Source: Mangrovibacterium marinum
GTDB taxonomy: Bacteria > Bacteroidota > Bacteroidia > Bacteroidales > Prolixibacteraceae
Length of the DNA: 47,848 bases
Direction of reading: 5' to 3'
Assembly: GCF_003046625.1 (NCBI RefSeq)
Contig: NZ_QAAD01000026.1
Span: 1 to 47,848, forward strand
This document shows, in pieces, positions 16,597-24,640 of this stretch. Positions within the stretch are counted from its first letter, which is position 1. Every line of letters begins with the position of its first letter. Both the position numbers and the translations under genes were made by a program. Under the pieces are notes generated by a model. The model ran no database searches. It saw nothing but the letters and a program-made list of their open reading frames with translations, and was not told where the DNA came from.

Positions 16597-17064
16597 ATGA
16601 AGACAAGTATTGGGATTTTAGCAATGACATTTTTATTGACATGGGGACTTCAGCTAAACGCGCAACAAACCAGGAGAGGTTCGTGTGTTAACGGAATTTC
16701 AAATCTCACCGAAGAACAAAAAACAGCAATTTCAGCTTTGGAAACGAGCTATCAGAGTCAAATGGCCGATTATCGCACAGACCGGCAGGGAACAATGGAT
16801 CTGGAGCAGAAAAAGGAGATTCGTGAAAAAATGATAACGGCTCGCGATCAACATCGAAAACAGGTAAATGAACTATTAAATTCCGATCAGCAAAAAGAAT
16901 ATGCCGGTTGGATTGATGCTCGCAAGGAGCGTTGGGATAATAGCTCTGCAAATGTCGGGCATCGTGGCCAAAAAGCAAAGAAGGGAAAAGCTGCCAAACG
17001 TGGAAAGGGACAGGGTAAAAACCGATCGGGGGCAGGTAAAGGTGCCTGTTTGAATAATAATTAA
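16597..17064 (+). CDS. Secreted LTxxQ-like (Spy-related) protein with a Lys/Gly-rich tail
   Basis: A 155-residue exported protein with signal peptide MKTSIGILAMTFLLTWGLQ...NAQ. The mature domain is helical and shows two LTxxQ-like units (NLTEEQKTAISALE near 37 and LLNSDQQKEYAGWI near 92) separated by a charged coiled-coil stretch (QKKEIREKMITARDQHRKQ). This is the spacing seen in Spy-like periplasmic chaperones. The C-terminal 35 residues are strongly basic and Gly-rich (KAKKGKAAKRGKGQGKNR), with a Cys on either side of the mature protein (GSCVNG and GKGACL). It has its own ECF-type promoter and is followed by the DUF2202 gene 11 bases later. A periplasmic stress chaperone or metal-buffering role is inference. 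Confidence 0.7.
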   Translation: MKTSIGILAMTFLLTWGLQLNAQQTRRGSCVNGISNLTEEQKTAISALETSYQSQMADYRTDRQGTMDLEQKKEIREKMITARDQHRKQVNELLNSDQQKEYAGWIDARKERWDNSSANVGHRGQKAKKGKAAKRGKGQGKNRSGAGKGACLNNN

Positions 17065-17075
17065 TAGAACGAAGG

Positions 17076-17762
17076 ATGAAAACGTTAATTGGAATTATTG
17101 GAATAAGCGCCTTGCTTTGTTGTACCGGATTCAGCTATGGAGAGGAAGCGGCAAAACAAATCTTTTCAGGACAAATGACGGAACCCGCAACGAACTTGAC
17201 GGTTGCTGACTTACCGGACAATATAAAGGCCGGCCTGTTACTGATGCGCGAAGAAGAAAAACTGGCTCACGACTTATATGCGGCTTTTGCCGAAATGTAC
17301 GAACTCCCTATTTTCGGCAACATTGCAGCTAGTGAGGCGAACCATACGGCTGCCGTGCTGCGCCTGTTGCAGCAATATGGCTTGGAGGATCCGGCATTGA
17401 CTGGCAAGGGAGAATTTCGCAATAAGAAATTGCAGCAAGCCTATAATCAGTTGCTGGATTCTGGAAGTGAATCGTTAGTTGCAGCACTCAAAAACGGCGC
17501 CTATGTCGAAGAACTGGACATACTGGATCTTGAAGAGCAGCTAAAACAAGTCGAAGATGATTCAATTCGGCGGGTGTATTCAAATTTGCTGAGGGCGAGC
17601 TACAATCACCTTCGTGCTTTTAACCGGGTTTTGGACCGAAATGGGGTTGACTATAATCCGCAGCTGTTGTCGGTGAAATCCTTTGATGAAATTGTCAGTG
17701 CCGACAACGAGTGCGGTCATCACGGGCGCAAGGGACGGCATGGTAAGTCCTGTAAAAAATAA
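17076..17762 (+). CDS. DUF2202 ferritin-like protein, exported
   Basis: A 228-residue protein with an N-terminal signal sequence (MKTLIGIIGISALLCCTGFSYG). It may be a lipoprotein, since LLCC resembles a lipobox. The DUF2202 domain has the carboxylate and His-rich helices of the ferritin-like fold: LLMREEEKLAHDLYAAFAE (about 53-71), SEANHTAAVLRLLQQYG (about 88-104), LEEQLKQVEDDSIRRVYSN and ASYNHLRAFNRVLDRNG. The Glu and His positions would form a di-metal site. The C-terminus is His/Cys/Lys-rich (ECGHHGRKGRHGKSCKK), suggesting metal contact. It is probably co-transcribed with the preceding LTxxQ gene from P3. Confidence 0.83.
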   Translation: MKTLIGIIGISALLCCTGFSYGEEAAKQIFSGQMTEPATNLTVADLPDNIKAGLLLMREEEKLAHDLYAAFAEMYELPIFGNIAASEANHTAAVLRLLQQYGLEDPALTGKGEFRNKKLQQAYNQLLDSGSESLVAALKNGAYVEELDILDLEEQLKQVEDDSIRRVYSNLLRASYNHLRAFNRVLDRNGVDYNPQLLSVKSFDEIVSADNECGHHGRKGRHGKSCKK

Positions 17763-17784
17763 TGCCGGCAGAGTAGTTCGAAAG

Positions 17785-17813
17785 AAGGAGTGGTGGATGA
17801 GCTGCTCCTTTTT
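17785..17813 (+). terminator. Intrinsic terminator after the DUF2202 gene
   Basis: AAGGAG at 17785-17790 pairs with CTCCTT at 17805-17810 across a 14-base loop, followed by further T. Moderate strength. Confidence 0.65.
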
Positions 17814-17818
17814 CTGTA

Positions 17819-17985
17819 AAAGTGCTACTACGCAGAGCCGCTAAGTCACCAGGTCAATAACTGGTTTTGACTAGATGTGGAACGATAACCCGACAACTTT
17901 ATAGAACAACGACAACAGCATCGTCGAAAAATAGTAAACTTTCATTCTTGTTGGTGATTCCCCGGAATCGTGTAGGTTTTTGGTT
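17819..17985 (+). repeat. Interspersed intergenic repeat, copy A
   Basis: It shares ordered blocks with copy B at 24641: CTACTAC/ACGCAGAG (17825 on), CAATAACTGGTTTTGA (17855-17870), TGTGGAACGATAAC then CGACAACTT (17876-17899), GAACAACGACAACAG (17904-17918) and TTGGTGATTCCCCGGAA (17951-17967), with diverged DNA between them. It carries no ORF. It follows a terminator and precedes the histidine kinase gene. Confidence 0.8.
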
Positions 17986-18075
17986 CTATCCGGTGTCGTT
18001 GAATATTCATAATTTGGCAGGAATATCTTCCGAAAATTAAAGAAAATTGACATCTTTGTGTAGGATGCTCTGTGA

Positions 18076-20109
18076 ATGAAAAAGATAATACTGATATTTC
18101 TTGTGTTTCTTAGCCTCGATATGTTTGGGCTTTCGGAAACGGATAGCTTGAACAATATTATTCAGGAGCAATACGGTATTCCAAAAGCTGAAGCCATGTT
18201 GCGAATGCTGCGACTGGGCGGCGTTGACGATACGGCTACCTGCAAGGGGTATATTCGTGAAATTATGGAGATCGCACAGCAAAATGAGCGTCCCGATTTA
18301 AGGGCGAAAGCTTATCTGGCCGAAGGCGATCGGTTGTTCGATTTGAGGGATTATGAGCAAGCCGTATTAAATTACGAGAAGGCAATACCTTGTTTTACTG
18401 ATATCGACAGCATTCAGTTTGTCGGGGAAATATACAATTCAATTGGACTGGCCTATTACTTTCAGGGGGAATTTGAAAAAGCAATTGGCAGTCAGATTGA
18501 GGCCGTAAAAATTTATGAGCAAACCGGTAATTTGCCCGATCTCACCCTGATCTATATCAATATGGGCATGGTGTATAACCGTTTGGAAGATTACGAGTCC
18601 GCGATTCAGTTTTATCGCCGGGCTTCGGAAATTGCCGCGGAGACGGGCGACCTGTTGCGATTGGGAAATAGTTTCAACGGACTGGGAACAGGACATTACA
18701 ATGCAGGTCGCTTAGATTCGGCAAAGGTGTATTACCGCAGGGCTGAGTCCATGTTTGAGCAAACCAATAATCAAAGTCGTTTGGCGGCTGTTGTCAATAA
18801 CCTGGGAAATATCTACACCGACGAGGGGGACAGCCTTGAGCTGGGCCTGGCTTATTATCAACGCGCTTACCGGATTTACGAACAGGACGGTAATTTGCGC
18901 AATCAGGTCTTTGTGATGGAGGGTTTAGGTTGTGCCTACACCGAACTGGGAGACTACGAAAAAGCAAAGGACATCTTTCAGGACGGATTGAAATTGGCGA
19001 TTGATAATGAATATGGTTACTACATCATTCAGCTTTACTACGAAGACCTGGCTCGTGTTTACGAGGAGATTGGCAATATTGAGCAAGCGTATGCTACCTT
19101 TAAGAACTATAAAATCTATTCGGATAGCATGCGTCTGGAGGAACGCCTGTACCAGGCCGCTGCGTTCGAGAAAAAGTATGAGTTTCGTAAAAACGAAGTC
19201 CTCATATCGAAGTTGAGTGCCGAGAAAAAATTGGCGATGGTTCAGATCGAGAAGGATAAAGCATTTCGCAATCTGGGGGGCTTTGCTATTCTGATTTTGC
19301 TGGGCATCATTACCTACGTGTCTTTTGCAAATTTTCACCGTAAACGGATGAACCGCCTGCTGACCGAAAAGAAAATTCAAATTGAAGCCCAGCGCAATGA
19401 GTTGGCTCAGATGAACGCGTCAAAGACCAAGTTCTTTTCCATCATCGCTCACGACCTGAAAAATCCTATTCATACAGTTCTTGGCTATTCTTTCCTGTTG
19501 CAGCACGACTATGACCGCTTTGAAGATTGGGAGCGTAAGCGATATGCAGGCGATATTTATAAGTCGACGAATAATATTTTTCGTTTGCTCCAAAATTTAT
19601 TGGACTGGAGTCGTGTGCAAACCGGAATGATGAAGTATGCGCCGACGGTGTTCGAATTGTCTTCGCTTCAGGATAAGGTGGGAAGCCTTCTGAAACCGAT
19701 CGCAGATCAAAAAAATATCAGGCTCAACTATCATGTTCCCGGTAATATTCATGTTTATGCTACTCCAATGATGGTCGAAACGGTGTTGCGCAACCTGCTC
19801 GGCAATGCCATTAAGTTTACTCCCAACGGTGGATCGGTTTCCGTTAGCTTTACCAGAGCAGAGCAATATGTTACCTGCTGCGTTGAAGATACCGGTGTTG
19901 GGATGGCCAAAGAGGAACTGAACCAACTGTTTTGCATTGATTCAAAAATCAAGAAAAAGGGAACCAACAATGAAGATGGTTCCGGTTTGGGGCTTATTCT
20001 TTGCAGTGAATTTATTCAGCTTAATAAAGGCAAAATTTGGGCACAAAGTGAGCTGGGAAAGGGCACCCGGTTTTGTTTTACCATTCCGGCAGCCTCCGAT
20101 GATGCTTAA
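18076..20109 (+). CDS. TPR-containing sensor histidine kinase
   Basis: A 677-residue hybrid-free sensor kinase. A signal peptide (MKKIILIFLVFLSLDMFG) is followed by about seven TPR units over residues 75-345 in the periplasm (AVLNYEKAIPCF; YNSIGLAYYFQGEFEKAIG; LGNIYTDEGDSLELGLAYY). A short coiled coil, one transmembrane helix at 402-419 and a second coiled coil (EKKIQIEAQRNELAQMNAS) lead to the HisKA domain with H459 (SIIAHDLKNPIHTVLG) and the HATPase domain: N box RNLLGNAIKFTPNGG, G1 DTGVGM, G2 GSGLGL. No receiver or response regulator is encoded nearby, so its partner is elsewhere. Its stop codon overlaps that of the convergent DJ-1 gene. Confidence 0.93.
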   Translation: MKKIILIFLVFLSLDMFGLSETDSLNNIIQEQYGIPKAEAMLRMLRLGGVDDTATCKGYIREIMEIAQQNERPDLRAKAYLAEGDRLFDLRDYEQAVLNYEKAIPCFTDIDSIQFVGEIYNSIGLAYYFQGEFEKAIGSQIEAVKIYEQTGNLPDLTLIYINMGMVYNRLEDYESAIQFYRRASEIAAETGDLLRLGNSFNGLGTGHYNAGRLDSAKVYYRRAESMFEQTNNQSRLAAVVNNLGNIYTDEGDSLELGLAYYQRAYRIYEQDGNLRNQVFVMEGLGCAYTELGDYEKAKDIFQDGLKLAIDNEYGYYIIQLYYEDLARVYEEIGNIEQAYATFKNYKIYSDSMRLEERLYQAAAFEKKYEFRKNEVLISKLSAEKKLAMVQIEKDKAFRNLGGFAILILLGIITYVSFANFHRKRMNRLLTEKKIQIEAQRNELAQMNASKTKFFSIIAHDLKNPIHTVLGYSFLLQHDYDRFEDWERKRYAGDIYKSTNNIFRLLQNLLDWSRVQTGMMKYAPTVFELSSLQDKVGSLLKPIADQKNIRLNYHVPGNIHVYATPMMVETVLRNLLGNAIKFTPNGGSVSVSFTRAEQYVTCCVEDTGVGMAKEELNQLFCIDSKIKKKGTNNEDGSGLGLILCSEFIQLNKGKIWAQSELGKGTRFCFTIPAASDDA

Positions 20110-20663
20110 TGCCACCCTTCAACTAACATTGCCTTTGCCAATTGGTCCGCTTTTTCTTTACTAAGGAGCTTTTCCGTGATTCTTAATGCAAATTCGAGCG
20201 CTGTGCCAACTCCGCGGCCAGTAATAATATGCCCATCGGCAACGGTTGGTTTCAACTGCACGTCAGCCTCTTTGAGTTCTTGCTCGAAACCCGGATAACA
20301 GACCGCCGATCGCCCTTTGAGAATGTTTAAATGCCCGAATACAAGCGGAGCAGCGCAAATGGCAGCGAGCGGTTTTTGTTGCTCGTGAAACCTGAGGATC
20401 TGCTTTTTTAACCCATCATGAGCATTCAGATTTTTTGCGCCAGGCATTCCTCCGGGGAGAATAAGCATGTCGATTGCAGCAAAGTTCGTCTCCTCAAAGA
20501 GCATGTCGGCCACAACAGGTAACTGGTGGGCACCATGAACCAGCTTCTCGCCAGTTATGGATACGGTGCTTACGTTGGCTCCGGCTCTGCGCAGGACATC
20601 AATAACGGTAATTGCCTCGATTTCCTCGAAACCTTCGGCTAAAAAAACGGTTACATTTTTCAT
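20106..20663 (-). CDS. DJ-1/PfpI-family protein
   Basis: A 185-residue DJ-1 superfamily protein (ThiJ/YajL-like). The start MKNVTVFLAEGFEEIEAITV contains the conserved Glu15 region, and the nucleophile-elbow Cys is C103 in PLAAICAAPLVFG. VITGRGVGTALEFAL-type motifs occur near the end (HIITGRGVGTALEFALRIT). The frame is open 25 codons upstream, but ATG at 20663 gives the standard N-terminus. Suggested roles in the family are protein or nucleotide deglycation and oxidative-stress protection; activity here is not determined. Tail-to-tail 4-base overlap with the histidine kinase gene. Confidence 0.9.
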   Translation of the reverse strand: MKNVTVFLAEGFEEIEAITVIDVLRRAGANVSTVSITGEKLVHGAHQLPVVADMLFEETNFAAIDMLILPGGMPGAKNLNAHDGLKKQILRFHEQQKPLAAICAAPLVFGHLNILKGRSAVCYPGFEQELKEADVQLKPTVADGHIITGRGVGTALEFALRITEKLLSKEKADQLAKAMLVEGWH

Positions 20664-20832
20664 TTTCTTTTGGCTTGGTCGTTCAAAGATAGCTGAATGA
20701 GCCAAAAACCGGAAATACATTTTATTTGTTTCCGACAAGAGGGTTGTGTTGGGAGTAGTGGGCTAATGTTTTCACAAGATCGGGTGGCTTGCAGGGCTAT
20801 TTTGCAGTCGCTTGTGCTCATCGACAGAGCCC

Positions 20833-20859
20833 AAAAAAAAGACCTGCGGTGCAGATCTT
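20833..20859 (-). terminator. Intrinsic terminator of the second ECF sigma gene
   Basis: On the minus strand AAGATCTGC and GCAGGTCTT form a 9-bp stem with one G-U pair and a 3-base loop, followed by eight U. Confidence 0.85.
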
Positions 20860-20891
20860 TTTTAAGGTGATTAAAATGTACTATGTCGAAA

Positions 20892-21398
20892 CTAATTTGC
20901 GTAGTCTTTCAGTGCTTTCTCCAGCTTTTTGCGTGTAAAGAAGATTCGGCTTTTCACAGTTCCCAGCGGCAGGTTCAGATACTCGGCGATTTCCTTGTAC
21001 TTATATCCGTCCAAAAACATTTTGAAGGGCACCTTATACTCATTTTCCAGCGCGTTAATGTTTTTCAGAATTTCTTTTGAACTGAAAAACGAATCGGGCG
21101 ACGGGTAAATCCGGTCTTTCGAAAATTTCAGGTGGAAATCGTTGTTCGATCCGTCAAAGGTATTTTTGGCCTTCACGTTACGGCGGTAATTATTAATGAA
21201 GGTGTTCTTCATAATAGTATAAATCCAAGCCTTAAAATTGGTGTTCTGTGTAAATTTGTCACGGTAAGTCAATGCTTTCAGGAAAGTTTCCTGCAACAGA
21301 TCCTGTGCTTTTTCCTGATCAGCAGTCAAACTGAGGGCGTAATACAAAAGTTTATCTTGCAGTCCCAGCAATGCGTTGTTAAATTGAACTTGTGTCAT
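20892..21398 (-). CDS. RNA polymerase ECF sigma factor
   Basis: A 168-residue ECF sigma factor from ATG 21398 (MTQVQFNNALLGLQDKLLYY). The frame extends 15 codons further, but this start matches the usual family beginning. Region 2 is LTADQEKAQDLLQETFLKAL and region 4 is LDGYKYKEIAEYLNLPLGTV followed by KSRIFFTRKKLEKAL. No anti-sigma gene is adjacent, which is normal for the stand-alone ECF factors widespread in Bacteroidota. Divergent from the TonB-dependent receptor across a 319-base structured intergenic region; a functional link to it is possible but unproven. Confidence 0.93.
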   Translation of the reverse strand: MTQVQFNNALLGLQDKLLYYALSLTADQEKAQDLLQETFLKALTYRDKFTQNTNFKAWIYTIMKNTFINNYRRNVKAKNTFDGSNNDFHLKFSKDRIYPSPDSFFSSKEILKNINALENEYKVPFKMFLDGYKYKEIAEYLNLPLGTVKSRIFFTRKKLEKALKDYAN

Positions 21399-21427
21399 GG
21401 CGTGTGATTTAACGTTATTGTTTAGAA

Positions 21428-21435
21428 CAAATATA
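21428..21435 (-). promoter_or_regulatory. Bacteroidota -7 element (TATATTTG) of the ECF sigma gene
   Basis: The minus-strand octamer TATATTTG matches TAnnTTTG exactly, 30 bases before the chosen ATG. A TTG upstream is about 16 bases away, shorter than the usual spacing. Confidence 0.5.
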
Positions 21436-21452
21436 AATAACAAGTTTGGTCC

Positions 21453-21571
21453 AATAAAAGATTTCGCAGTCTTTTATTATTCGATTTTATTTATTCGCGA
21501 TAAAGAAAATCGATCTGTTTTGAGATCGACCCTACTAAACAAGTACTTACGGCAAAGCAAGTAGTTTGTTT
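21453..21571. other. Run of consecutive hairpins in the sigma/TonB receptor intergenic region
   Basis: Four hairpins follow each other. AATAAAAGA (21453-21461) pairs with TCTTTTATT (21470-21478). TCGATTTT-A-TTTAT (21481-21494) pairs with ATAAA-G-AAAATCGA (21500-21513). CGATCT (21511-21516) pairs with AGATCG (21523-21528) and shares three bases with the previous stem. AAACAA (21537-21542) pairs with TTGTTT (21566-21571), with an inner ACTT/AAGT. No known riboswitch is recognised, and the strand is not determined. Confidence 0.55.
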
Positions 21572-21682
21572 AAGAATGTATCGATGTTGTTCGACAATCC
21601 TCGATTTTTCCAAGTTACGTTAAAATGCCTGCAAGAACAACCATTTTTGCACTGTTTATGTTTTAAAAAATGTGTAATTATT

Positions 21683-21690
21683 TACTTTTG
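21683..21690 (+). promoter_or_regulatory. Bacteroidota -7 element (TACTTTTG) of the TonB-dependent receptor gene
   Basis: Exact match to TAnnTTTG, 27 bases before the ATG, predicting a leader of about 20 bases. No strong -33 element is seen. Confidence 0.55.
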
Positions 21691-21717
21691 GGCCTTTCTG
21701 TAACAGAAAAGTAATCA

Positions 21718-23775
21718 ATGAAAAAGTTTATTAACCAACCAAAGCGGGCTGAAGTTATTCATTTCAGACATTGGGGAGGGAAACGTTATTCGTTGTTTCA
21801 GGCTTTATGCAAACAAGTACACATTGCCTCGCTGGCAGTGGCCTATTTGTATGTGAGCTTGCCGCAGGATGCCGTTGCCCAAGCCGAGATTGTGAAAGTG
21901 AATACGGATTACAACCTCGATGAGATCGAAGTTAGTGCCCAGCGAGCGCCTGTGACCTATTCGCAGGCAGCACGGATTATTTCCGTGATTGAGCGTGATG
22001 AAATTGAGGCGGCCCCCGTCTCCAGTATCCAGGATCTTTTAGAGTATGCTGTAGGAGTCGACATCAGGCAGCGCGGTACTTACGGAGTACAGGCTGATGT
22101 GTCGGTGCGCGGCGGATCGTTCGATCAAACGCTCATTCTTCTCAACGGGATCAACATCTCCGATCCCCAAACCGGTCACCACAACCTCAATGTGCCGGTT
22201 AGTTTAAAAAGTGTCAAACGTATTGAAATCCTAAACGGCCCCTCGGCGCGTGTTTATGGCCCCAATGCTTTTTCGGGTGCTATTAATATTGTAACCGAGC
22301 CCGACGATGCCGAATCGGTAAACGTTGATGCCGCCTTTGGCGATCATGGCCTGCGCGATTTAAACGTATCGGGCAATGTGAAGACCGGTAAGCTGACCAG
22401 CTTTATTGCTTCCAGCAATATGGCATCGAATGGCTATATTCAGAATACCGATTTCGATAGCTATAACCTGTTTTACCAAGGACGATTGACAACGACGCCC
22501 GGAATATTGGATTTCCAGGCCGGTTACACCAACAAAGGTTTTGGGGCAAACAGTTTTTACAGCCCTGCCTATCCCAACCAGTACGAAGCAACCAAAACCA
22601 CCTTTGCCTCGGTGAAGATGACTACCGGCGAGAGGCTGCATTTCACTCCCGCAGCTTACTGGCGGCGCCATCAGGATCGTTTTGAGCTGTTCCGCGACAA
22701 TCCGGCCAGTTGGTATAGCGGTCATAACTACCATCTGACCGATGTGTATGGCCTGAGCCTGAACAGCTGGTTTCAGTCGGCCTGGGGGAAAACAGCCTTC
22801 GGTGCTGAATTTCGTTCCGAGAACATCTGGAGCAATGTCCTGGGCGAAGAATTGGATGAGCCCATGGATGTTCCCGGCGAATCGGGTCGGCAGTTTACCA
22901 AGGGGCACTCGCGAACCATCGTGTCGTATTTTGGTGAACACACCTTTTATGTGGCCAATTTCACAGCCTCGTTGGGAGCTATGGCCAACTGGATCTCCGA
23001 TTTAAATAAGGAATGGAATGTATATCCGGGCATCGATCTGAGCTATCGCTTTGCCGATCAGCTGCGGGCTTATGCATCCTTTAACAAATCGCTGCGCATG
23101 CCTACTTTCACCGATCTGTATTACGCGGGTCCCACCAACCTGGGCAACCCCGATCTGAAGCCCGAGCGCTCGACCACCTACGAAGGCGGGTTGAAGTACC
23201 GCACGCGGCCCCTGAACATCGAGGCGGCGTACTACCACCGCATTGGTAAGGATATGATTGACTGGGTGCGGCTGTCGGACGAGGAAAAATGGCATACGGA
23301 AAACCTCACCGAGATTAAATCGCACGGAGCCGAGTTAACGGCCAAGCTCAATGTGGCTGCTCTGGCCGGCAGCTCGTTCCCGGTAAAACAGCTTGGTGTA
23401 AACTATGCCTACAACTCGCTGAGTAAAGGCTCGGCCAATTACCAGTCGAACTATGTGTTGGACAATTTGAAACACAAATTGGTGCTTAGCCTCGATCACG
23501 CCATCGCCGGGCGTTTACAGGCCAGCTGGAAGTTCCGCTATCAGGATCGCAACGGCAGCTACGCCCGGTATGTGGATGCAGCCTACGTGGGCGAGGAAAA
23601 CTACCAGCCATTCTGGCTAGCCGATCTGAAAGTGTTCTGGAAAAGCCCTTCGACGCAGATCTATTGCACCGTAGCCAACCTTTTCGATCAGCACTACTTC
23701 GACTTGGGCAACCTCGTTCAGCCCGGGCGCTGGATTAGTGCCGGAATCAGCTATAAACTCGATTTCAACCAATAG
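21718..23775 (+). CDS. TonB-dependent outer-membrane receptor, BtuB-like
   Basis: A 685-residue outer-membrane receptor that imports a substrate with TonB energy. An unusually long N-terminal leader of about 55 residues contains the hydrophobic stretch HIASLAVAYLYVSLPQDAVA, and is longer than a normal signal peptide. The plug domain spans about 70-185 (LDEIEVSAQRAPVTYSQAA; VSVRGGSFDQTLILLNGINI; IEILNGPSARVYGPNAFSGA) and the 22-strand barrel fills the rest (LRMPTFTDLYYAGPTNLGNP; GISYKLDFNQ). The absence of an N-terminal CarboxypepD-like domain and of a SusD neighbour fits a BtuB/siderophore-type receptor rather than SusC. No cobalamin riboswitch precedes it, so the ligand is open. A strong terminator follows. 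Confidence 0.93.
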   Translation: MKKFINQPKRAEVIHFRHWGGKRYSLFQALCKQVHIASLAVAYLYVSLPQDAVAQAEIVKVNTDYNLDEIEVSAQRAPVTYSQAARIISVIERDEIEAAPVSSIQDLLEYAVGVDIRQRGTYGVQADVSVRGGSFDQTLILLNGINISDPQTGHHNLNVPVSLKSVKRIEILNGPSARVYGPNAFSGAINIVTEPDDAESVNVDAAFGDHGLRDLNVSGNVKTGKLTSFIASSNMASNGYIQNTDFDSYNLFYQGRLTTTPGILDFQAGYTNKGFGANSFYSPAYPNQYEATKTTFASVKMTTGERLHFTPAAYWRRHQDRFELFRDNPASWYSGHNYHLTDVYGLSLNSWFQSAWGKTAFGAEFRSENIWSNVLGEELDEPMDVPGESGRQFTKGHSRTIVSYFGEHTFYVANFTASLGAMANWISDLNKEWNVYPGIDLSYRFADQLRAYASFNKSLRMPTFTDLYYAGPTNLGNPDLKPERSTTYEGGLKYRTRPLNIEAAYYHRIGKDMIDWVRLSDEEKWHTENLTEIKSHGAELTAKLNVAALAGSSFPVKQLGVNYAYNSLSKGSANYQSNYVLDNLKHKLVLSLDHAIAGRLQASWKFRYQDRNGSYARYVDAAYVGEENYQPFWLADLKVFWKSPSTQIYCTVANLFDQHYFDLGNLVQPGRWISAGISYKLDFNQ

Positions 23776-23798
23776 TAACTCGTTCGAATAACCGCTTT

Positions 23799-23846
23799 AA
23801 AGTGCTGCCTGGGCGTCGTGACACCGCTTGGGCAGCACTTTTCTTT
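23799..23846 (+). terminator. Intrinsic terminator of the TonB-dependent receptor gene
   Basis: AAAGTGCTGCC (23799-23809) pairs with GGCAGCACTTT (23831-23841), giving an 11-bp outer stem with additional inner pairing, followed by TTCTTTT. Confidence 0.9.
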
Positions 23847-23890
23847 TAGTGCAAGCGCTTGTATTGCAAAAATCGAGTTTCTTCGATTGA

Positions 23891-24064
23891 AAGGATAATC
23901 ACAAATATTTTTTTCGAGCCTTGGCCGGGCAGCTTCCCTATGCGGAACCCGATGATCGCGCGCAGGCCGACAAGGACGAGAAAGAAGCTTTGCAAGCGCG
24001 GATAGGCGAGCTGGAGCTGGAGATAAAGGTGCTGAAAGAGGCAATCAGTCTGATGCGGGGCTAA
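23891..24064 (+). pseudogene. Possible transposase coiled-coil remnant
   Basis: A start-less open frame of 57 codons between TGA (23888) and TAA (24062) encodes AQADKDEKEALQARIGELEL, then EIKVLKEAISLMRG. This leucine-heptad helix resembles the C-terminal part of small OrfA-type transposase subunits, which often end in a segment of this kind. It is more GC-rich than the flanks. No second transposase gene, terminal inverted repeat or target duplication is seen. It is not assignable to an IS family from sequence alone; it may also be chance coding. Confidence 0.35.
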
Positions 24065-24140
24065 AAAGGCACCCAAAGAGCGTGCTAATTTCGGACAAGC
24101 GGTTTTCGGTTGCATGCTTTTTTATCCATGCGGAATATAT

Positions 24141-24148
24141 TATATTCG
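24141..24148 (+). promoter_or_regulatory. Bacteroidota -7-like element (TATATTCG) of the DUF5606 gene
   Basis: Matches TAnnTTTG with one change (C for T) and lies 30 bases before the ATG at 24178. Confidence 0.4.
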
Positions 24149-24177
24149 CGGCGATCATCTAAAAATTGAAAACAGAC

Positions 24178-24591
24178 ATGTTAAAAGGAATATTAGCAAT
24201 TTCGGGCCAACCCGGATTATTTAAATTGGTTGCCGAAGCCAAGAATAGCATTATTGTTGAATCGTTGCTGACCGGCAAACGCCAACCGGCTTATTCAACA
24301 ACCAAAATAAGCTCGTTGGGCGATATCGCCATCTTCACCCAAACCGGCGAGGTTTCGTTGAAAGAAGTTTTGGAAAACATTGCAGAAAAAGAAAACAAGG
24401 CCGAAGTGGCCAAAAAGGACGGGAACGAGCTGAAAGCCTATTTTGGCGAACTGTTGCCCGACTACGATCGCGACCGCGTGTACACCTCGGACATGAAAAA
24501 AGTGATTCAATGGTACAACATCCTTCAGCAAAACGATTTGTTGAATTTTGAAGAAGCGGAAGACGTTTCTGAAGAAAAAACAGAAGAATAA
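24178..24591 (+). CDS. DUF5606 family protein
   Basis: A 137-residue cytosolic protein conserved across Bacteroidota, with unknown function. The N-terminal ~50 residues form a small beta domain with the family start MLKGILAISGQPGLFKLVAE and the KISSLGDIAIFT strand. The middle is helical (VSLKEVLENIAEKENKAEV). The ELKAYFGELLPDYDRDRVY motif precedes the final helix (SDMKKVIQWYNILQ), and an acidic tail closes it (FEEAEDVSEEKTEE). A TTG four codons upstream is in frame, but ATG 24178 fits the family. A terminator follows within 25 bases. Confidence 0.85.
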   Translation: MLKGILAISGQPGLFKLVAEAKNSIIVESLLTGKRQPAYSTTKISSLGDIAIFTQTGEVSLKEVLENIAEKENKAEVAKKDGNELKAYFGELLPDYDRDRVYTSDMKKVIQWYNILQQNDLLNFEEAEDVSEEKTEE

Positions 24592-24613
24592 ACGTTGAAC
24601 GATATTCGTTAAG

Positions 24614-24638
24614 AGCCATGCACTGCATGGCTTTTTTT
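24614..24638 (+). terminator. Intrinsic terminator of the DUF5606 gene
   Basis: AGCCATGCA (24614-24622) and TGCATGGCT (24624-24632) form a perfect 9-bp inverted repeat, followed by seven T. GAAAGTC of repeat copy B follows immediately. Confidence 0.9.
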
Positions 24639-24640
24639 AT

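Noticed and set aside
21444-21717. Possible cobalamin riboswitch upstream of the BtuB-like receptor
   Set aside because: The conserved B12-box (AGYCMGgAgaCCkGC-type) is absent, and the hairpins present do not match the fold.
22213-22225. A further GTGTCAAA inside the TonB receptor gene
   Set aside because: It lacks the GCAAGTTTTT partner at the required distance and lies in coding sequence.
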